Source: an uncultured Collinsella sp. (GTDB lineage Bacteria; Actinomycetota; Coriobacteriia; Coriobacteriales; Coriobacteriaceae). From it: DNA of 64,000 nucleotides. A program made the translations under genes and the position numbers. Numbering within the stretch: position 1 is the first letter of the stretch; every line of letters begins with the position of its first letter. Shown piece by piece: positions 1 to 8,816 of the stretch. Where the stretch lies: the NCBI GenBank assembly GCA_900551365.1, contig URVZ01000001.1:46712-110711 (forward strand), read 5' to 3'. The notes under the pieces are model-generated. The model ran no database searches. It had not been told where the DNA came from and was given only the letters and a program-made list of their open reading frames with translations.

Positions 1-174
1 GGCGAGAAGCAGCTGGTCTTCAAGTTCCACAAGCGCAAGCGCTATCGTCGTCTGAAGGGTCACCGTCAGCAGCTCACCAAGCTGAAGATCGTGAAGGTTC
101 AGGCTACCTCCCGCGCCAAGAAGGCTGTCAAGGCAGAGGCTGAGGCTGTTGCCGAGGCTCCCGTCGCCGAGTAG
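1..174 (+). CDS. rplU: 50S ribosomal protein L21, C-terminal part (5' end outside window)
   Basis: The window opens inside this gene, and 57 codons plus TAG are visible. The residues are strongly basic at first (FKFHKRKRYRRLKGHRQQ), as in the 23S rRNA-binding C-terminus of L21. An Ala/Glu-rich tail then extends past the usual end of the family. The gene lies 33 bp upstream of rpmA, the conserved L21-L27 pair. The ribosomal-protein cysteine protease gene that separates the two in Firmicutes is absent. Identification rests on the C-terminal sequence and the neighbour. Confidence 0.9.
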   Translation, partial: GEKQLVFKFHKRKRYRRLKGHRQQLTKLKIVKVQATSRAKKAVKAEAEAVAEAPVAE

Positions 175-207
175 ATTACACTCGTAACGAAAGAGTAGGT
201 ATACACA

Positions 208-465
208 ATGGCACACAAAAAAGGACTCGGTTCCTCCCGTAATGGCCGTGACTCCCGCGGTCAGCGCCTTGGCACGAAGCGCTATGCCGGCCAGACGGTA
301 ACCACGGGCACGATTCTCGTCCGTCAGCACGGCACGCACATCCACCCGGGTGAGAACGTTGGCCGTGGTAAGGACGACACGCTGTTCGCGCTGGTCGACG
401 GTACCGTTGAGTTCCACAAGGGTATCAAGCACAGGGTCAGCGTACGCCCGCTCGCGAACGCGTAA
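208..465 (+). CDS. rpmA: 50S ribosomal protein L27
   Basis: This 85-residue protein of the large subunit sits near the peptidyl-transferase centre. The N-terminus [16 protein letters not shown] followed by LGTKRYAGQ is the L27 signature, and the length is normal. The N-terminus begins directly with AHKKG, without the cleavable extension of Firmicute L27, which agrees with the absence of a prp-type protease gene next door. The ATG at 208 follows a GAAAGAGTAGGT ribosome-binding stretch. A terminator lies downstream at 491-534, so rplU-rpmA probably ends there, with some readthrough into obg possible. Confidence 0.97.
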   Translation: MAHKKGLGSSRNGRDSRGQRLGTKRYAGQTVTTGTILVRQHGTHIHPGENVGRGKDDTLFALVDGTVEFHKGIKHRVSVRPLANA

Positions 466-490
466 TTCACCCTTCATAGAGCACATATGT

Positions 491-534
491 GGGAGGCACT
501 TGAGTTTTAGGATTCAAGGGTCTCCCTCTTTTTT
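491..534 (+). terminator. Rho-independent terminator after rpmA
   Basis: An imperfect stem of about 14 bp (GGGAGGCACTTGAG against TTCAAGGGTCTCCC, with wobble pairs) is followed by CTCTTTTTT. The obg ribosome-binding site TAGGAGG starts just after the T-run, so the terminator also separates obg from the ribosomal genes. Confidence 0.8.
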
Positions 535-538
535 GTAG

Positions 539-2017
<1,479 letters not shown>

Positions 2018-2020
2018 GCC

Positions 2021-2698
2021 ATGTCGCTGCGCGGTGGAATCGGTCTGCCCGAGCTTCCTCTAGAGGACGGGCAGGAGTTTAGGCTCGGCATTATGGGTGG
2101 CACCTTTGATCCCATCCATTACGGGCACCTGGTGACCGCCGAGCAGGCGCGCGAGTCGCTCGACTTGGACGCTGTGCTCTTTATGCCGGCGGGCTCTCCT
2201 GCCTTTAAGCTTGACAAGCCGGTGACGCCTGCCGAGGACCGTTATGCCATGACGGTCCTCGCCACCGCCGCGAACCCGGCCTTTTTGGCGAGCCGGTTCG
2301 AGATCGACCGTCCGGGTGTAACCTATACGGCCGATACGCTTCATGCCCTTCGCGACTTTTACCCGTCGCAGGTAAAGCTCTACTTTATTACGGGCGCCGA
2401 TGCGATTATCGATATTGTGACTTGGCATGATGCCGAACGAATCGCTGAGCTTGCTACCTTTATTGCGGCGACGCGACCGGGCTTTGATATCGATACGGCG
2501 CGTGCCCGAATCAAAGAGTCGGGGCTGCCGTTCGACGTGCGCTATATTCAGATTCCGGCGCTGGCGATCAGCTCGACGAACATTCGTAAGCGAGTTGCCC
2601 GCGGCATGAGCGTGCGCTATCTTACGAGCGAGTCCGTGCTCGGCTACATTCGCAAACGCAGGCTATATGCCGATTTGGGCCAAGAAGATTTTGAGTGA
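2021..2698 (+). CDS. nadD: Nicotinate-nucleotide adenylyltransferase
   Basis: It transfers AMP from ATP to nicotinate mononucleotide to make deamido-NAD, in NAD synthesis. The nucleotidyltransferase motif GGTFDPIHYGH is at residues 26-36, and the second signature ISSTNIRKR is near the C-terminus. At 225 residues it carries about 22 more N-terminal residues than typical NadD, because the ATG at 2021 lies upstream of the conserved LGIMGGTFDP start. No better internal start was seen. It is part of obg-nadD-yqeK-rsfS, an order shared with many Gram-positive bacteria. Confidence 0.95.
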   Translation: MSLRGGIGLPELPLEDGQEFRLGIMGGTFDPIHYGHLVTAEQARESLDLDAVLFMPAGSPAFKLDKPVTPAEDRYAMTVLATAANPAFLASRFEIDRPGVTYTADTLHALRDFYPSQVKLYFITGADAIIDIVTWHDAERIAELATFIAATRPGFDIDTARARIKESGLPFDVRYIQIPALAISSTNIRKRVARGMSVRYLTSESVLGYIRKRRLYADLGQEDFE

Positions 2699-2710
2699 TG
2701 GGGGTCTACG

Positions 2711-3319
2711 TTGTCGGTAGAGGATCAGTTTGAGGGCGATGAGCGCGCACTGCTCAAGCGCATTCAAGAGCTGCTCGATGTTCGCATGAAGGATAAGCGC
2801 AAGCGCTATGTGCATTCGCTGGGTGTTGCCGAGACCGCACTTCATCTGGCCGAGGTCTACGGCGTTGACCGCTTTGATGCCGCTGCCGCCGGCTTGATCC
2901 ACGACTGGGACAAAGTGCTCTCCGACGACGAGCTGGTCACGCGCGCTCTGCATTACGGCATTAAGATTGCCGGCTCTCCTTCCGCCGCGACGCCGCTTTT
3001 GCATGGCCCTGTTGCCGCCTATGAACTTCCGCAGCTTTTTCCCGAACTGTCGCCGGCCGTTTTCCAGGCTGTCGACCGTCATACCGTGGGCGCTTGCGAC
3101 ATGACGCCGCTCGATATGGTGGTCTTTGTGGCCGATGCCATCGAGCCCAACCGCCACGGCGACTATGCGCATGCGCTGCGCAAGATGGTGGGGGAGTCGT
3201 CGCTCGACGAGTTGTTCTTCTCCTGTTTTGCGCAGGGTTTGGTCTATGTGATCCAGTCCGGGCGCTATCTTTATCCCACGGCTATTTCGATTTACAACCA
3301 TTACGCCCAGCTGCGCTAG
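2711..3319 (+). CDS. yqeK: HD-domain hydrolase, YqeK family
   Basis: This is a 202-residue metal-dependent HD-domain protein. The first HD-family histidine is in VHSLGVAETA (His35) and the HD pair is in LIHDWDK (His64-Asp65), with further His residues near HGPVAAYEL and DRHTVG. YqeK proteins are known as symmetrical Ap4A hydrolases and nearly always sit between nadD and rsfS, as here. The start is TTG at 2711, only 12 bases after nadD, with a G-rich stretch upstream. The function follows from family and context, not from a unique motif. Confidence 0.9.
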   Translation: MSVEDQFEGDERALLKRIQELLDVRMKDKRKRYVHSLGVAETALHLAEVYGVDRFDAAAAGLIHDWDKVLSDDELVTRALHYGIKIAGSPSAATPLLHGPVAAYELPQLFPELSPAVFQAVDRHTVGACDMTPLDMVVFVADAIEPNRHGDYAHALRKMVGESSLDELFFSCFAQGLVYVIQSGRYLYPTAISIYNHYAQLR

Positions 3320-3346
3320 CTCGGGCTGTCTAGAAAGAGGTATTCC

Positions 3347-3802
3347 ATGGCCGACGAGACCATGACCGACGAGCAGATTCTTGAACATGTGGAGCACAAG
3401 AGCTTCGTCGCCACGTCCGACCGCACTGCCGCCTCGCTGTCCGCGAGCGGTGTCGCTGCCGAGGATGTCGCCCGCGCCGCCGCGCAGGCCGCCTACGACA
3501 AGAAGGGCGAGGACGTTCAGGTGCTCGACCTGACCGAGCTTTCCGACGTATGCGACTACTTTGTGCTTGCCACCGGTACCAACAACCGCCAGGTCGATTC
3601 TATCGTCGATGAGATCGAGGAGAAGGTCGCCGAGGCTTGCGGCGAGCACCCGTTCTCCATCGAGGGTCGCGAGCAGAAGACCTGGATGCTCATGGACTAC
3701 GGCTCGGTTGTCGTCCACGTCTTCACTCCCGAAGCCCGCGACTTCTACCGCCTAGAAAAACTCTGGGGCGACGCCCCCCAGCTCCCCCTCAACCTCCTCT
3801 AG
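3347..3802 (+). CDS. rsfS: Ribosomal silencing factor RsfS
   Basis: RsfS binds L14 on the 50S subunit and blocks subunit joining under starvation. The family core starts at about residue 43 (AAYDKKGEDVQVLDLTELS) and continues through DYFVLATGTNNRQVDSI and WMLMDYGSVVVHVFTPEARDFY. The start at 3347 gives 151 residues, with roughly 37 extra N-terminal residues of low complexity. AAAGAGG before the ATG supports this start. It is the last gene of the obg-nadD-yqeK-rsfS unit, with a terminator directly downstream. Confidence 0.94.
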   Translation: MADETMTDEQILEHVEHKSFVATSDRTAASLSASGVAAEDVARAAAQAAYDKKGEDVQVLDLTELSDVCDYFVLATGTNNRQVDSIVDEIEEKVAEACGEHPFSIEGREQKTWMLMDYGSVVVHVFTPEARDFYRLEKLWGDAPQLPLNLL

Positions 3803-3843
3803 TGGCTCATTTGAGACGGGGTTTAGCTACCCTCACGCATATC

Positions 3844-3886
3844 GCCGGGCAGTTGCGGTTTTCCGCACCTACCCGGCTTTCTTTTT
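3844..3886 (+). terminator. Rho-independent terminator after rsfS
   Basis: The GCCGGGCAGTTGCGG arm pairs with CCGCACCTACCCGGC and is followed by TTTCTTTTT. It lies between the convergent rsfS and dinB genes. The minus strand has no T-run, so it should serve only the plus-strand operon. Confidence 0.88.
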
Positions 3887-3896
3887 GCCTCAGGGA

Positions 3897-5150
3897 CTAA
3901 TCGTTGAAGCGGGATTGGCGGCCGAAGGATAGGGCGGTGTCGCCGAACTTGTCTCGGACGGCGTCGATGGTGACGGAGAGGTCGCGGCGGTCGCTGGATT
4001 GGGCTCCGCGGTCATCGATCTCGCAGAACAGGTCGGTCTGGATGCCGCCTTGGTGGTCGAAGTCGCTCATGCCGATGCCCGCTAAGCGAACATGCATGCC
4101 TTCCTGCCAGATGTTGTCGAGCAGTTCGAGTGCAACCGCCACGAAGATGTTCTCATCGTCGGTCGGATGAGGCAGCCGGCGCTGTGCCGTACGCCCGCTG
4201 CCATACGAATACTTGAGCTTGAGCGTCACCGTGGCGCCTGTTAGTCCCTGACGGCGCAGGCGGCGTCCCACTGACTCGCCCAACAGCGCAATCGCCGCCT
4301 CAATATCCCCACGCTCAGTCAAATCTTTCGCAAAGGTGCGTTCATTGCTGACCGACTTGACCTCGCGCTCTTCATCGAGACTCGTGACTTCGGAGATTTC
4401 GAGTCCCAGCGCACGCTGGCGCATGCGTTCGCCGTTGACGCCAAAAATAGAGGACAAGGTGGATTCCGGTGCACGTGATAGCTCGCCGAGGGTGTAGATG
4501 CGCATGCGGCGCAGTCGCTCCTCGGCCGAGCGCCCGATGCCGCTCATGGCAGATACCGGCAGCGCGGCCAAAAAGCGCTGCTCGGTTCCGGGGCGCACGA
4601 TGGTCAGCCCAAACGGCTTATCCCGCTCGCTTGCGATCTTTGCGACCGTCTTGTTGCAGCCCACGCCAATGGAGCAGGTCACTCCCAGCCCTGCCACGCG
4701 GTCGCTTATACGCCGCGCAACCAGCAGCGGGTCTTCGGGCGCAAAGCGACCCGGTGTGATATCGATAAAGGCTTCGTCGATGGATACGCGCTCAACGCGC
4801 GGGGTCTCGTCGGCGAGAATCGCCATGACCTGCGCGCTGACCTCGCGGTAGCGATTAAAATGCCCGTGCGTCCAAATGGCTTGCGGGCACAAGTGCCGCG
4901 CTTCGGCCGAGGCCATGGCAGAGTGCACGCCAAAGCGACGTGCCTCATACGAACACGTGGACACGACGCCACGCGAATCGGCGTCTCCGCCCACGATGAG
5001 CGGTTTTCCGCGCCATTCGGGATGGTCGAGCATCTCCACGCTCGCAAAAAACGCATCGAGGTCCATGAGGCCCACCGCCGGACCCGTCCAGGGAGGCGGC
5101 GTGACGCCCATGGCATCCTCATAACCGTATGTATGTTCGCGTCTTTCCAT
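3897..5150 (-). CDS. dinB: DNA polymerase IV (Y-family translesion polymerase)
   Basis: This is a 417-residue error-prone polymerase for lesion bypass. The metal-binding motif is MDLDAFFASVE at residues 29-39, and the second catalytic motif is VSIDEAFIDI. Palm/finger and helix-hairpin-helix segments follow (SAMSGIGRSAEERLRRM), then a little-finger domain. No clear beta-clamp-binding motif was seen at the C-terminus, which ends SFGRQSRFND. The gene is alone and opposite to its neighbours. The ATG at 5150 has no Shine-Dalgarno sequence but has TATACT six bases upstream, so the mRNA may be leaderless. A start at the internal Met14 (MGVTPPPW) is the alternative. Confidence 0.95.
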   Translation of the reverse strand: MERREHTYGYEDAMGVTPPPWTGPAVGLMDLDAFFASVEMLDHPEWRGKPLIVGGDADSRGVVSTCSYEARRFGVHSAMASAEARHLCPQAIWTHGHFNRYREVSAQVMAILADETPRVERVSIDEAFIDITPGRFAPEDPLLVARRISDRVAGLGVTCSIGVGCNKTVAKIASERDKPFGLTIVRPGTEQRFLAALPVSAMSGIGRSAEERLRRMRIYTLGELSRAPESTLSSIFGVNGERMRQRALGLEISEVTSLDEEREVKSVSNERTFAKDLTERGDIEAAIALLGESVGRRLRRQGLTGATVTLKLKYSYGSGRTAQRRLPHPTDDENIFVAVALELLDNIWQEGMHVRLAGIGMSDFDHQGGIQTDLFCEIDDRGAQSSDRRDLSVTIDAVRDKFGDTALSFGRQSRFND

Positions 5151-5162
5151 GTCATGAGTATA
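5151..5162 (-). promoter_or_regulatory. Candidate -10 box of dinB, possibly leaderless
   Basis: On the minus strand TATACT occupies 5162-5157, followed by six bases and then the dinB ATG. Transcription would start at or next to the ATG. The -35 region is weak (CGCACC at 17-bp spacing). No LexA-type CGAAC-N4-GTTCG palindrome was seen. Confidence 0.45.
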
Positions 5163-5266
5163 CCGCGCAGCTCATGTGGGGTGCGTGTATGTGCTTGCAA
5201 ATCCCGAATTCTTGTCTAAGATATGGATTTGCCCTCGACTACACCGAAGAAGTTGGTCTCACGGAC

Positions 5267-5295
5267 TTCACCTGCCCGCGTCGATGGCGTATTAT
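5267..5295 (+). promoter_or_regulatory. Promoter of the rpsP operon
   Basis: TTCACC (5267-5272), a 17-bp spacer and TATTAT (5290-5295) give a good sigma-A-type match. It predicts a start near 5302 and a leader of about 50 bases before rpsP. Confidence 0.6.
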
Positions 5296-5351
5296 GTTCA
5301 ACTGTTTGTTTGTAGTTGCAGCCTAAAGCTGCTTGGTTGGAGGAGTTTCCT

Positions 5352-5693
5352 TTGGCAGTCAAGATTCGCCTTGCTCGTCACGGCGCTAAGAAGCGTCCGT
5401 ACTACCGTGTCGTCGTCGCCGATTCCCGCGCCCCGCGTGACGGTCGTATCATCGAGGAGGTTGGCCGCTACAACCCGATGACCGCCCCCAAGACCATCAA
5501 CCTCGACCTCGAGAAGATCGCCGACTGGCAGTCCAAGGGCGCTCAGCTCACCGACGCCGTCGCCGCTCTGGTCAAGGCCGCCAACGAGGGCGAGAAGACC
5601 GAGACCGTCGTCAAGAAGTCCAAGAAGCAGCTCGCCAAAGAGGCCGAGGCCGCTAAGGCTGCCGCTGAGGCCGCTGAGGGCGCCGAGGAGTAA
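5352..5693 (+). CDS. rpsP: 30S ribosomal protein S16
   Basis: S16 is a small-subunit assembly protein. The N-terminus [25 protein letters not shown] is diagnostic (the first ten residues alone identify it). The core ends at about residue 80. A Lys/Ala/Glu-rich tail ([19 protein letters not shown]) follows, as is common in actinobacteria. I chose TTG at 5352 because GGAGGAG lies about 7 bases upstream and because homologues start at this residue; reading from further upstream would add residues not found in the family. It begins the rpsP-khpA-rimM-trmD operon. Confidence 0.96.
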   Translation: MAVKIRLARHGAKKRPYYRVVVADSRAPRDGRIIEEVGRYNPMTAPKTINLDLEKIADWQSKGAQLTDAVAALVKAANEGEKTETVVKKSKKQLAKEAEAAKAAAEAAEGAEE

Positions 5694-5696
5694 ATC

Positions 5697-5981
5697 GTGC
5701 CTGAGGTTGACGCTGCACAGCTCGAGGGTGAGGCAATGCTCTCAGATCGCATCGCCGATCTCGTCGAATATCTCGTTGTTCAGATCGTCGACGACCCGGA
5801 TTCCGTGAGCCTTGAGGTCATCGACGGTGACGACGCCTCCACGATTGAGGTTTCGGTTGCCGAGGATGACGTCGCTAAGGTCATCGGCCGTCGTGGCCGT
5901 ACCATCAAGGCCATTCGCACGCTCGCCCGTGCACTGGCCGCTCGCCTCGACACTGCAGTCGAGGTAGAGGTTCTGGGCTAG
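5697..5981 (+). CDS. khpA: KH-domain RNA-binding protein KhpA
   Basis: This small single-KH protein binds RNA and pairs with KhpB (Jag) in many Gram-positive bacteria. The KH motif is VIGRRGRTIKAIRTL with the GxxG loop GRRG. GTG at 5697 has GAGGAG six bases upstream and lies 3 bases after rpsP. The ATG at 5736 would give the more usual 81 residues and also has a GAGG stretch upstream, so the exact start is open. The position between rpsP and rimM is the conserved one. Confidence 0.92.
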   Translation: MPEVDAAQLEGEAMLSDRIADLVEYLVVQIVDDPDSVSLEVIDGDDASTIEVSVAEDDVAKVIGRRGRTIKAIRTLARALAARLDTAVEVEVLG

Positions 5982-5985
5982 GACC

Positions 5986-6507
5986 TTGAGGTCCCAGTAC
6001 AAAAACATCGCCCGTGTGGTCAAGCCGCACGGAAGGAAGGGGGAGGTCCTCGCGCAGCCGCTGCGGGGGCTTCCTTCTGTATTGACGCCGGGTATGCGCG
6101 TCGCCTTGACGCCACCGGCGCTCAAGCGCGACCGTTTTTGCACGGTCGTATCCGTCACCGATACGGGCGATGGCGATCTGGTCTCGTTTGAGGGCATTGA
6201 CGACTTGACGGCCGCCGAGGGCATCACGGGATGCTACGTGCTGGCAAATCGTGACGACTTTGAGCTCGATTCGCTTGACGCCGCCTATACCGATCTGATG
6301 GGTCGCGAGGTGGTCGACGAGCGTTTCGGTTCGCTCGGCACGATCGTCGAGATCATGTCGACGCCCGCCAACGATGTTTGGGTTGTCGAGGGTGATCGGT
6401 ACGGCGAGGTACTGATTCCCGTGATCGAGCAGGTCGTGCTCGATCTTCCCGACACAGGAACAATTTCCGTCCACGTTATGGACGGCCTGATCGATATGGA
6501 CAAGTAG
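5986..6507 (+). CDS. rimM: Ribosome maturation factor RimM
   Basis: RimM binds S19 and helps mature the 30S head and process 16S rRNA. The N-terminal RimM barrel reads ARVVKPHGRKGEVLAQPL, and the PRC-barrel half contains LMGREVVDERFGSLGTIVE and VLIPVIEQVVLDLPD. At 173 residues the length is normal. The start is TTG at 5986, four bases after khpA. GGGTAGGACC gives only a weak ribosome-binding site, so translational coupling to khpA is likely. Ten bases separate it from trmD. Confidence 0.95.
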   Translation: MRSQYKNIARVVKPHGRKGEVLAQPLRGLPSVLTPGMRVALTPPALKRDRFCTVVSVTDTGDGDLVSFEGIDDLTAAEGITGCYVLANRDDFELDSLDAAYTDLMGREVVDERFGSLGTIVEIMSTPANDVWVVEGDRYGEVLIPVIEQVVLDLPDTGTISVHVMDGLIDMDK

Positions 6508-6517
6508 GGAGGACAAC

Positions 6518-7276
6518 ATGCTGATCGAGACCCTTTCGGTCTTTCCCGAGATGTTTGAGCCCGTCATGTCCACATCGATCTTGGGCCGCGCCCGCAAGGC
6601 CGGCCTTTTTGATTTTAAGGCGTATAACCTGCGCGACTGGACGCACGACCGCCATCGTACCGTCGATGACGAGCCGTACGGCGGCGGGCAGGGCATGCTC
6701 ATGAAGGTCGAGCCTATCGCAGAGGCCATCGAGGCCATTAGCGCAGAGGGTCCCAAGCCCACGGTTGTGTTCTTCACCCCCTGTGGCGAGCCCTTTACGC
6801 AGCATGTGGCCGAGCGCCTGCTCAAAAGTGAGCGCCTGTTGTTTGTGTGCAGTCGCTACGAGGGCGTCGACGAGCGTGCGTATGCGTATGCCGATGAGCG
6901 TCTGTCGATCGGCGACTATGTGCTCACGGGCGGCGAGCTCCCCGCCATGGTCGTGGCCGATGCTGTTGTTCGCCTCATCCCCGGCGCTCTGGGAGATGAG
7001 ATGAGCAACGTCGACGAGTCCTTCTCGACCGCCGAGGACGGAGGACTGCTCGAGTACGCGCAGTACACCCGCCCCGCCGAGTTCAACGGCGAGGGCGTGC
7101 CGCCGGTGCTTGTGAGCGGCGATCACGCCAAGGTCGATGCCTGGCGTCGCAAGAACGCCATCGAGCGCACCTGCCGCTGGCGTCCCGATCTGATCGAGAC
7201 GGCACGGCTTACGCCCGAGGAGCGCGCATACGCGCAAGAGATTCTGGACGCGTCGTATTCGCAGAGCGAGGAGTGA
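6518..7276 (+). CDS. trmD: tRNA (guanine-N1)-methyltransferase
   Basis: TrmD makes m1G37 in tRNAs and prevents +1 frameshifting. It is a SPOUT-fold enzyme using S-adenosylmethionine. The N-terminus IETLSVFPEMFEP, the motif DDEPYGGGQGML, and the knot region SIGDYVLTGGELPAMVVADA are all present. At 252 residues the length is typical. AGGGAGGAC precedes the ATG. It overlaps or abuts lepB, depending on the lepB start. Confidence 0.97.
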   Translation: MLIETLSVFPEMFEPVMSTSILGRARKAGLFDFKAYNLRDWTHDRHRTVDDEPYGGGQGMLMKVEPIAEAIEAISAEGPKPTVVFFTPCGEPFTQHVAERLLKSERLLFVCSRYEGVDERAYAYADERLSIGDYVLTGGELPAMVVADAVVRLIPGALGDEMSNVDESFSTAEDGGLLEYAQYTRPAEFNGEGVPPVLVSGDHAKVDAWRRKNAIERTCRWRPDLIETARLTPEERAYAQEILDASYSQSEE

Positions 7277-7278
7277 GA

Positions 7279-7842
7279 ATGGTTCCTTCGCAGCATTCCG
7301 TGCTAAAGGGTGCGTTTGAGTGGATCGTGGTCGTCGCGATCGCACTGGTCGCCACCTTCTTGATTCGCTCGTTTGTGGTCGAACCCTTTGTGGTGCCCAC
7401 CGGCTCCATGGAATCCACGATCGAGATCGGCGACCAGATCCTGGCGCAAAAGGTGAGCCTCGAGCTCGGCCAGCCCGTCAGCCAAGGCGATATCGTGGTG
7501 TTCCACAACCCCGATGGCACCTCCGAGCATGATGTTCTCGTCAAGCGTGTTATTGCCACGGCCGGCCAGACGGTCGACCTTCAGGACGGCAAGGTGGTCG
7601 TTGACGGCCAGGCGCTCGACGAGGGCTACACGACAGGCATGAGCTGGCCGCTCTCGGTCCAGGCTCCCGGCGCTCAGGTAAGTTATCCCTACACCGTTCC
7701 CGACGGGTGTGTGTGGGTGATGGGCGACAACCGCGAAAACTCTGCCGACTCGCGCTACTTTGGCCCCGTCGATCGCTCTGATTTGATCGCCGTGGCGCTC
7801 GTGCGCTACTGGCCGCTCAACCGCATCGGCGCTATCGATTAA
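7279..7842 (+). CDS. lepB: Signal peptidase I
   Basis: It is a membrane serine protease that removes signal peptides from secreted proteins. A single N-terminal membrane helix (about residues 13-30) precedes [13 protein letters not shown] with catalytic Ser43. The catalytic lysine is Lys89 in [12 protein letters not shown], and the box [16 protein letters not shown] follows. I chose the ATG at 7279 because GAGGAG sits 6 bases upstream; GTG at 7273 would overlap trmD and add two residues. In many relatives lepB lies between rplS and rnhB, whereas here it ends the trmD operon. Confidence 0.94.
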   Translation: MVPSQHSVLKGAFEWIVVVAIALVATFLIRSFVVEPFVVPTGSMESTIEIGDQILAQKVSLELGQPVSQGDIVVFHNPDGTSEHDVLVKRVIATAGQTVDLQDGKVVVDGQALDEGYTTGMSWPLSVQAPGAQVSYPYTVPDGCVWVMGDNRENSADSRYFGPVDRSDLIAVALVRYWPLNRIGAID

Positions 7843-7849
7843 AAACCGC

Positions 7850-7855
7850 TATAGT
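7850..7855 (+). promoter_or_regulatory. Candidate -10 box for glyQ
   Basis: TATAGT lies 46 bases upstream of the glyQ ATG with no convincing -35 box. The 59-bp gap between lepB and glyQ is too short for a glycine T-box leader, so glyQS does not appear to be T-box controlled. Confidence 0.35.
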
Positions 7856-7901
7856 ACAGTACCTAACCGTGTATTCGTTTCGACGAGGGGATATTAGAGG
7901 C

Positions 7902-8813
7902 ATGAACGCTTCATCGCTTTCCTTCCAAGACATCATCCTGCGCCTCCAGCAGTACTGGGGCGAGCAGGGCTGCGTCATTATGCAGCCCTATGACTCCGAG
8001 GTCGGTGCCGGTACCTTCCACACCGCGACCACGCTGCGCTCGCTCGGTCCCGCCGAGTGGCGCACCTGCTATGCTCAGCCTTGCCGCCGTCCCGCCGACG
8101 GCCGCTACGGCGAGAACCCCAACCGCATGCAGCACTACTATCAGTTCCAGGTGCTCATCAAGCCGTCGCCGGTCAACGCCCAGGAGCTTTACCTGGGGTC
8201 TCTTGCCGCTATCGGTCTGGACCCCAACGACCATGACGTCCGTTTTGTCGAGGACGACTGGGAGAGCCCGACCCTGGGCGCCTGGGGCCTTGGCTGGGAG
8301 GTCTGGCTCAACGGCATGGAGGTCACGCAGTTTACGTACTTCCAGCAGGTGGGCGGCATCGAGGTCGACCCTGTGCCCGTCGAGATCACCTATGGTCTGG
8401 AGCGCATCGCCATGTACGCCCAGGGCGTCAACTCCGTCTACGACCTGGTGTGGAGCTATCTGCCCGATGGCACGCCGATGACCTATGGCGACGTGTTCCT
8501 GGAGAACGAGCGTGAGTTTAGCGCCTACAACTTTGAGGTCGCCAACGTCGAGATGATGCGTCAGAAGTTTGACGACTACGAGGCCGAGTGCCACTCCTGC
8601 CTTGAGCGCAAGCTGCCGCTGCCCGCGTATGACTGCGTCATGAAGTGCAGCCATGCCTTCAACCTGCTCGATGCCCGCGGCGCCCTTTCCGCGGTCGAGC
8701 GTGCCAACTACATCCTGCGCGTCCGCGCCGTCGCCAAGGCGTGCTGCGAGGCCTACATGGCCGAGGTCGCCGGAGTCAACGAGAATGCCGACCAGGAAGG
8801 CGAGGTGGCGTAA
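7902..8813 (+). CDS. glyQ: Glycyl-tRNA synthetase alpha subunit
   Basis: This is the catalytic subunit of the alpha2-beta2 bacterial glycyl-tRNA synthetase. The class II core is seen in [19 protein letters not shown], the motif [19 protein letters not shown] (read as [10 protein letters not shown] and TFHTATTLR), and the conserved [17 protein letters not shown]. The ATG at 7902 gives 303 residues, normal for the family. GAGGGG and AGAGG lie just upstream. Starting further upstream at 7869 would add residues that homologues lack. glyS follows three bases after the stop. Confidence 0.97.
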   Translation: MNASSLSFQDIILRLQQYWGEQGCVIMQPYDSEVGAGTFHTATTLRSLGPAEWRTCYAQPCRRPADGRYGENPNRMQHYYQFQVLIKPSPVNAQELYLGSLAAIGLDPNDHDVRFVEDDWESPTLGAWGLGWEVWLNGMEVTQFTYFQQVGGIEVDPVPVEITYGLERIAMYAQGVNSVYDLVWSYLPDGTPMTYGDVFLENEREFSAYNFEVANVEMMRQKFDDYEAECHSCLERKLPLPAYDCVMKCSHAFNLLDARGALSAVERANYILRVRAVAKACCEAYMAEVAGVNENADQEGEVA

Positions 8814-8816
8814 GCC

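Noticed and set aside
7843..7901. Glycine T-box leader before glyQS
   Set aside because: The gap is only 59 bases, too short for a T-box, and no terminator hairpin or T-box sequence is present.
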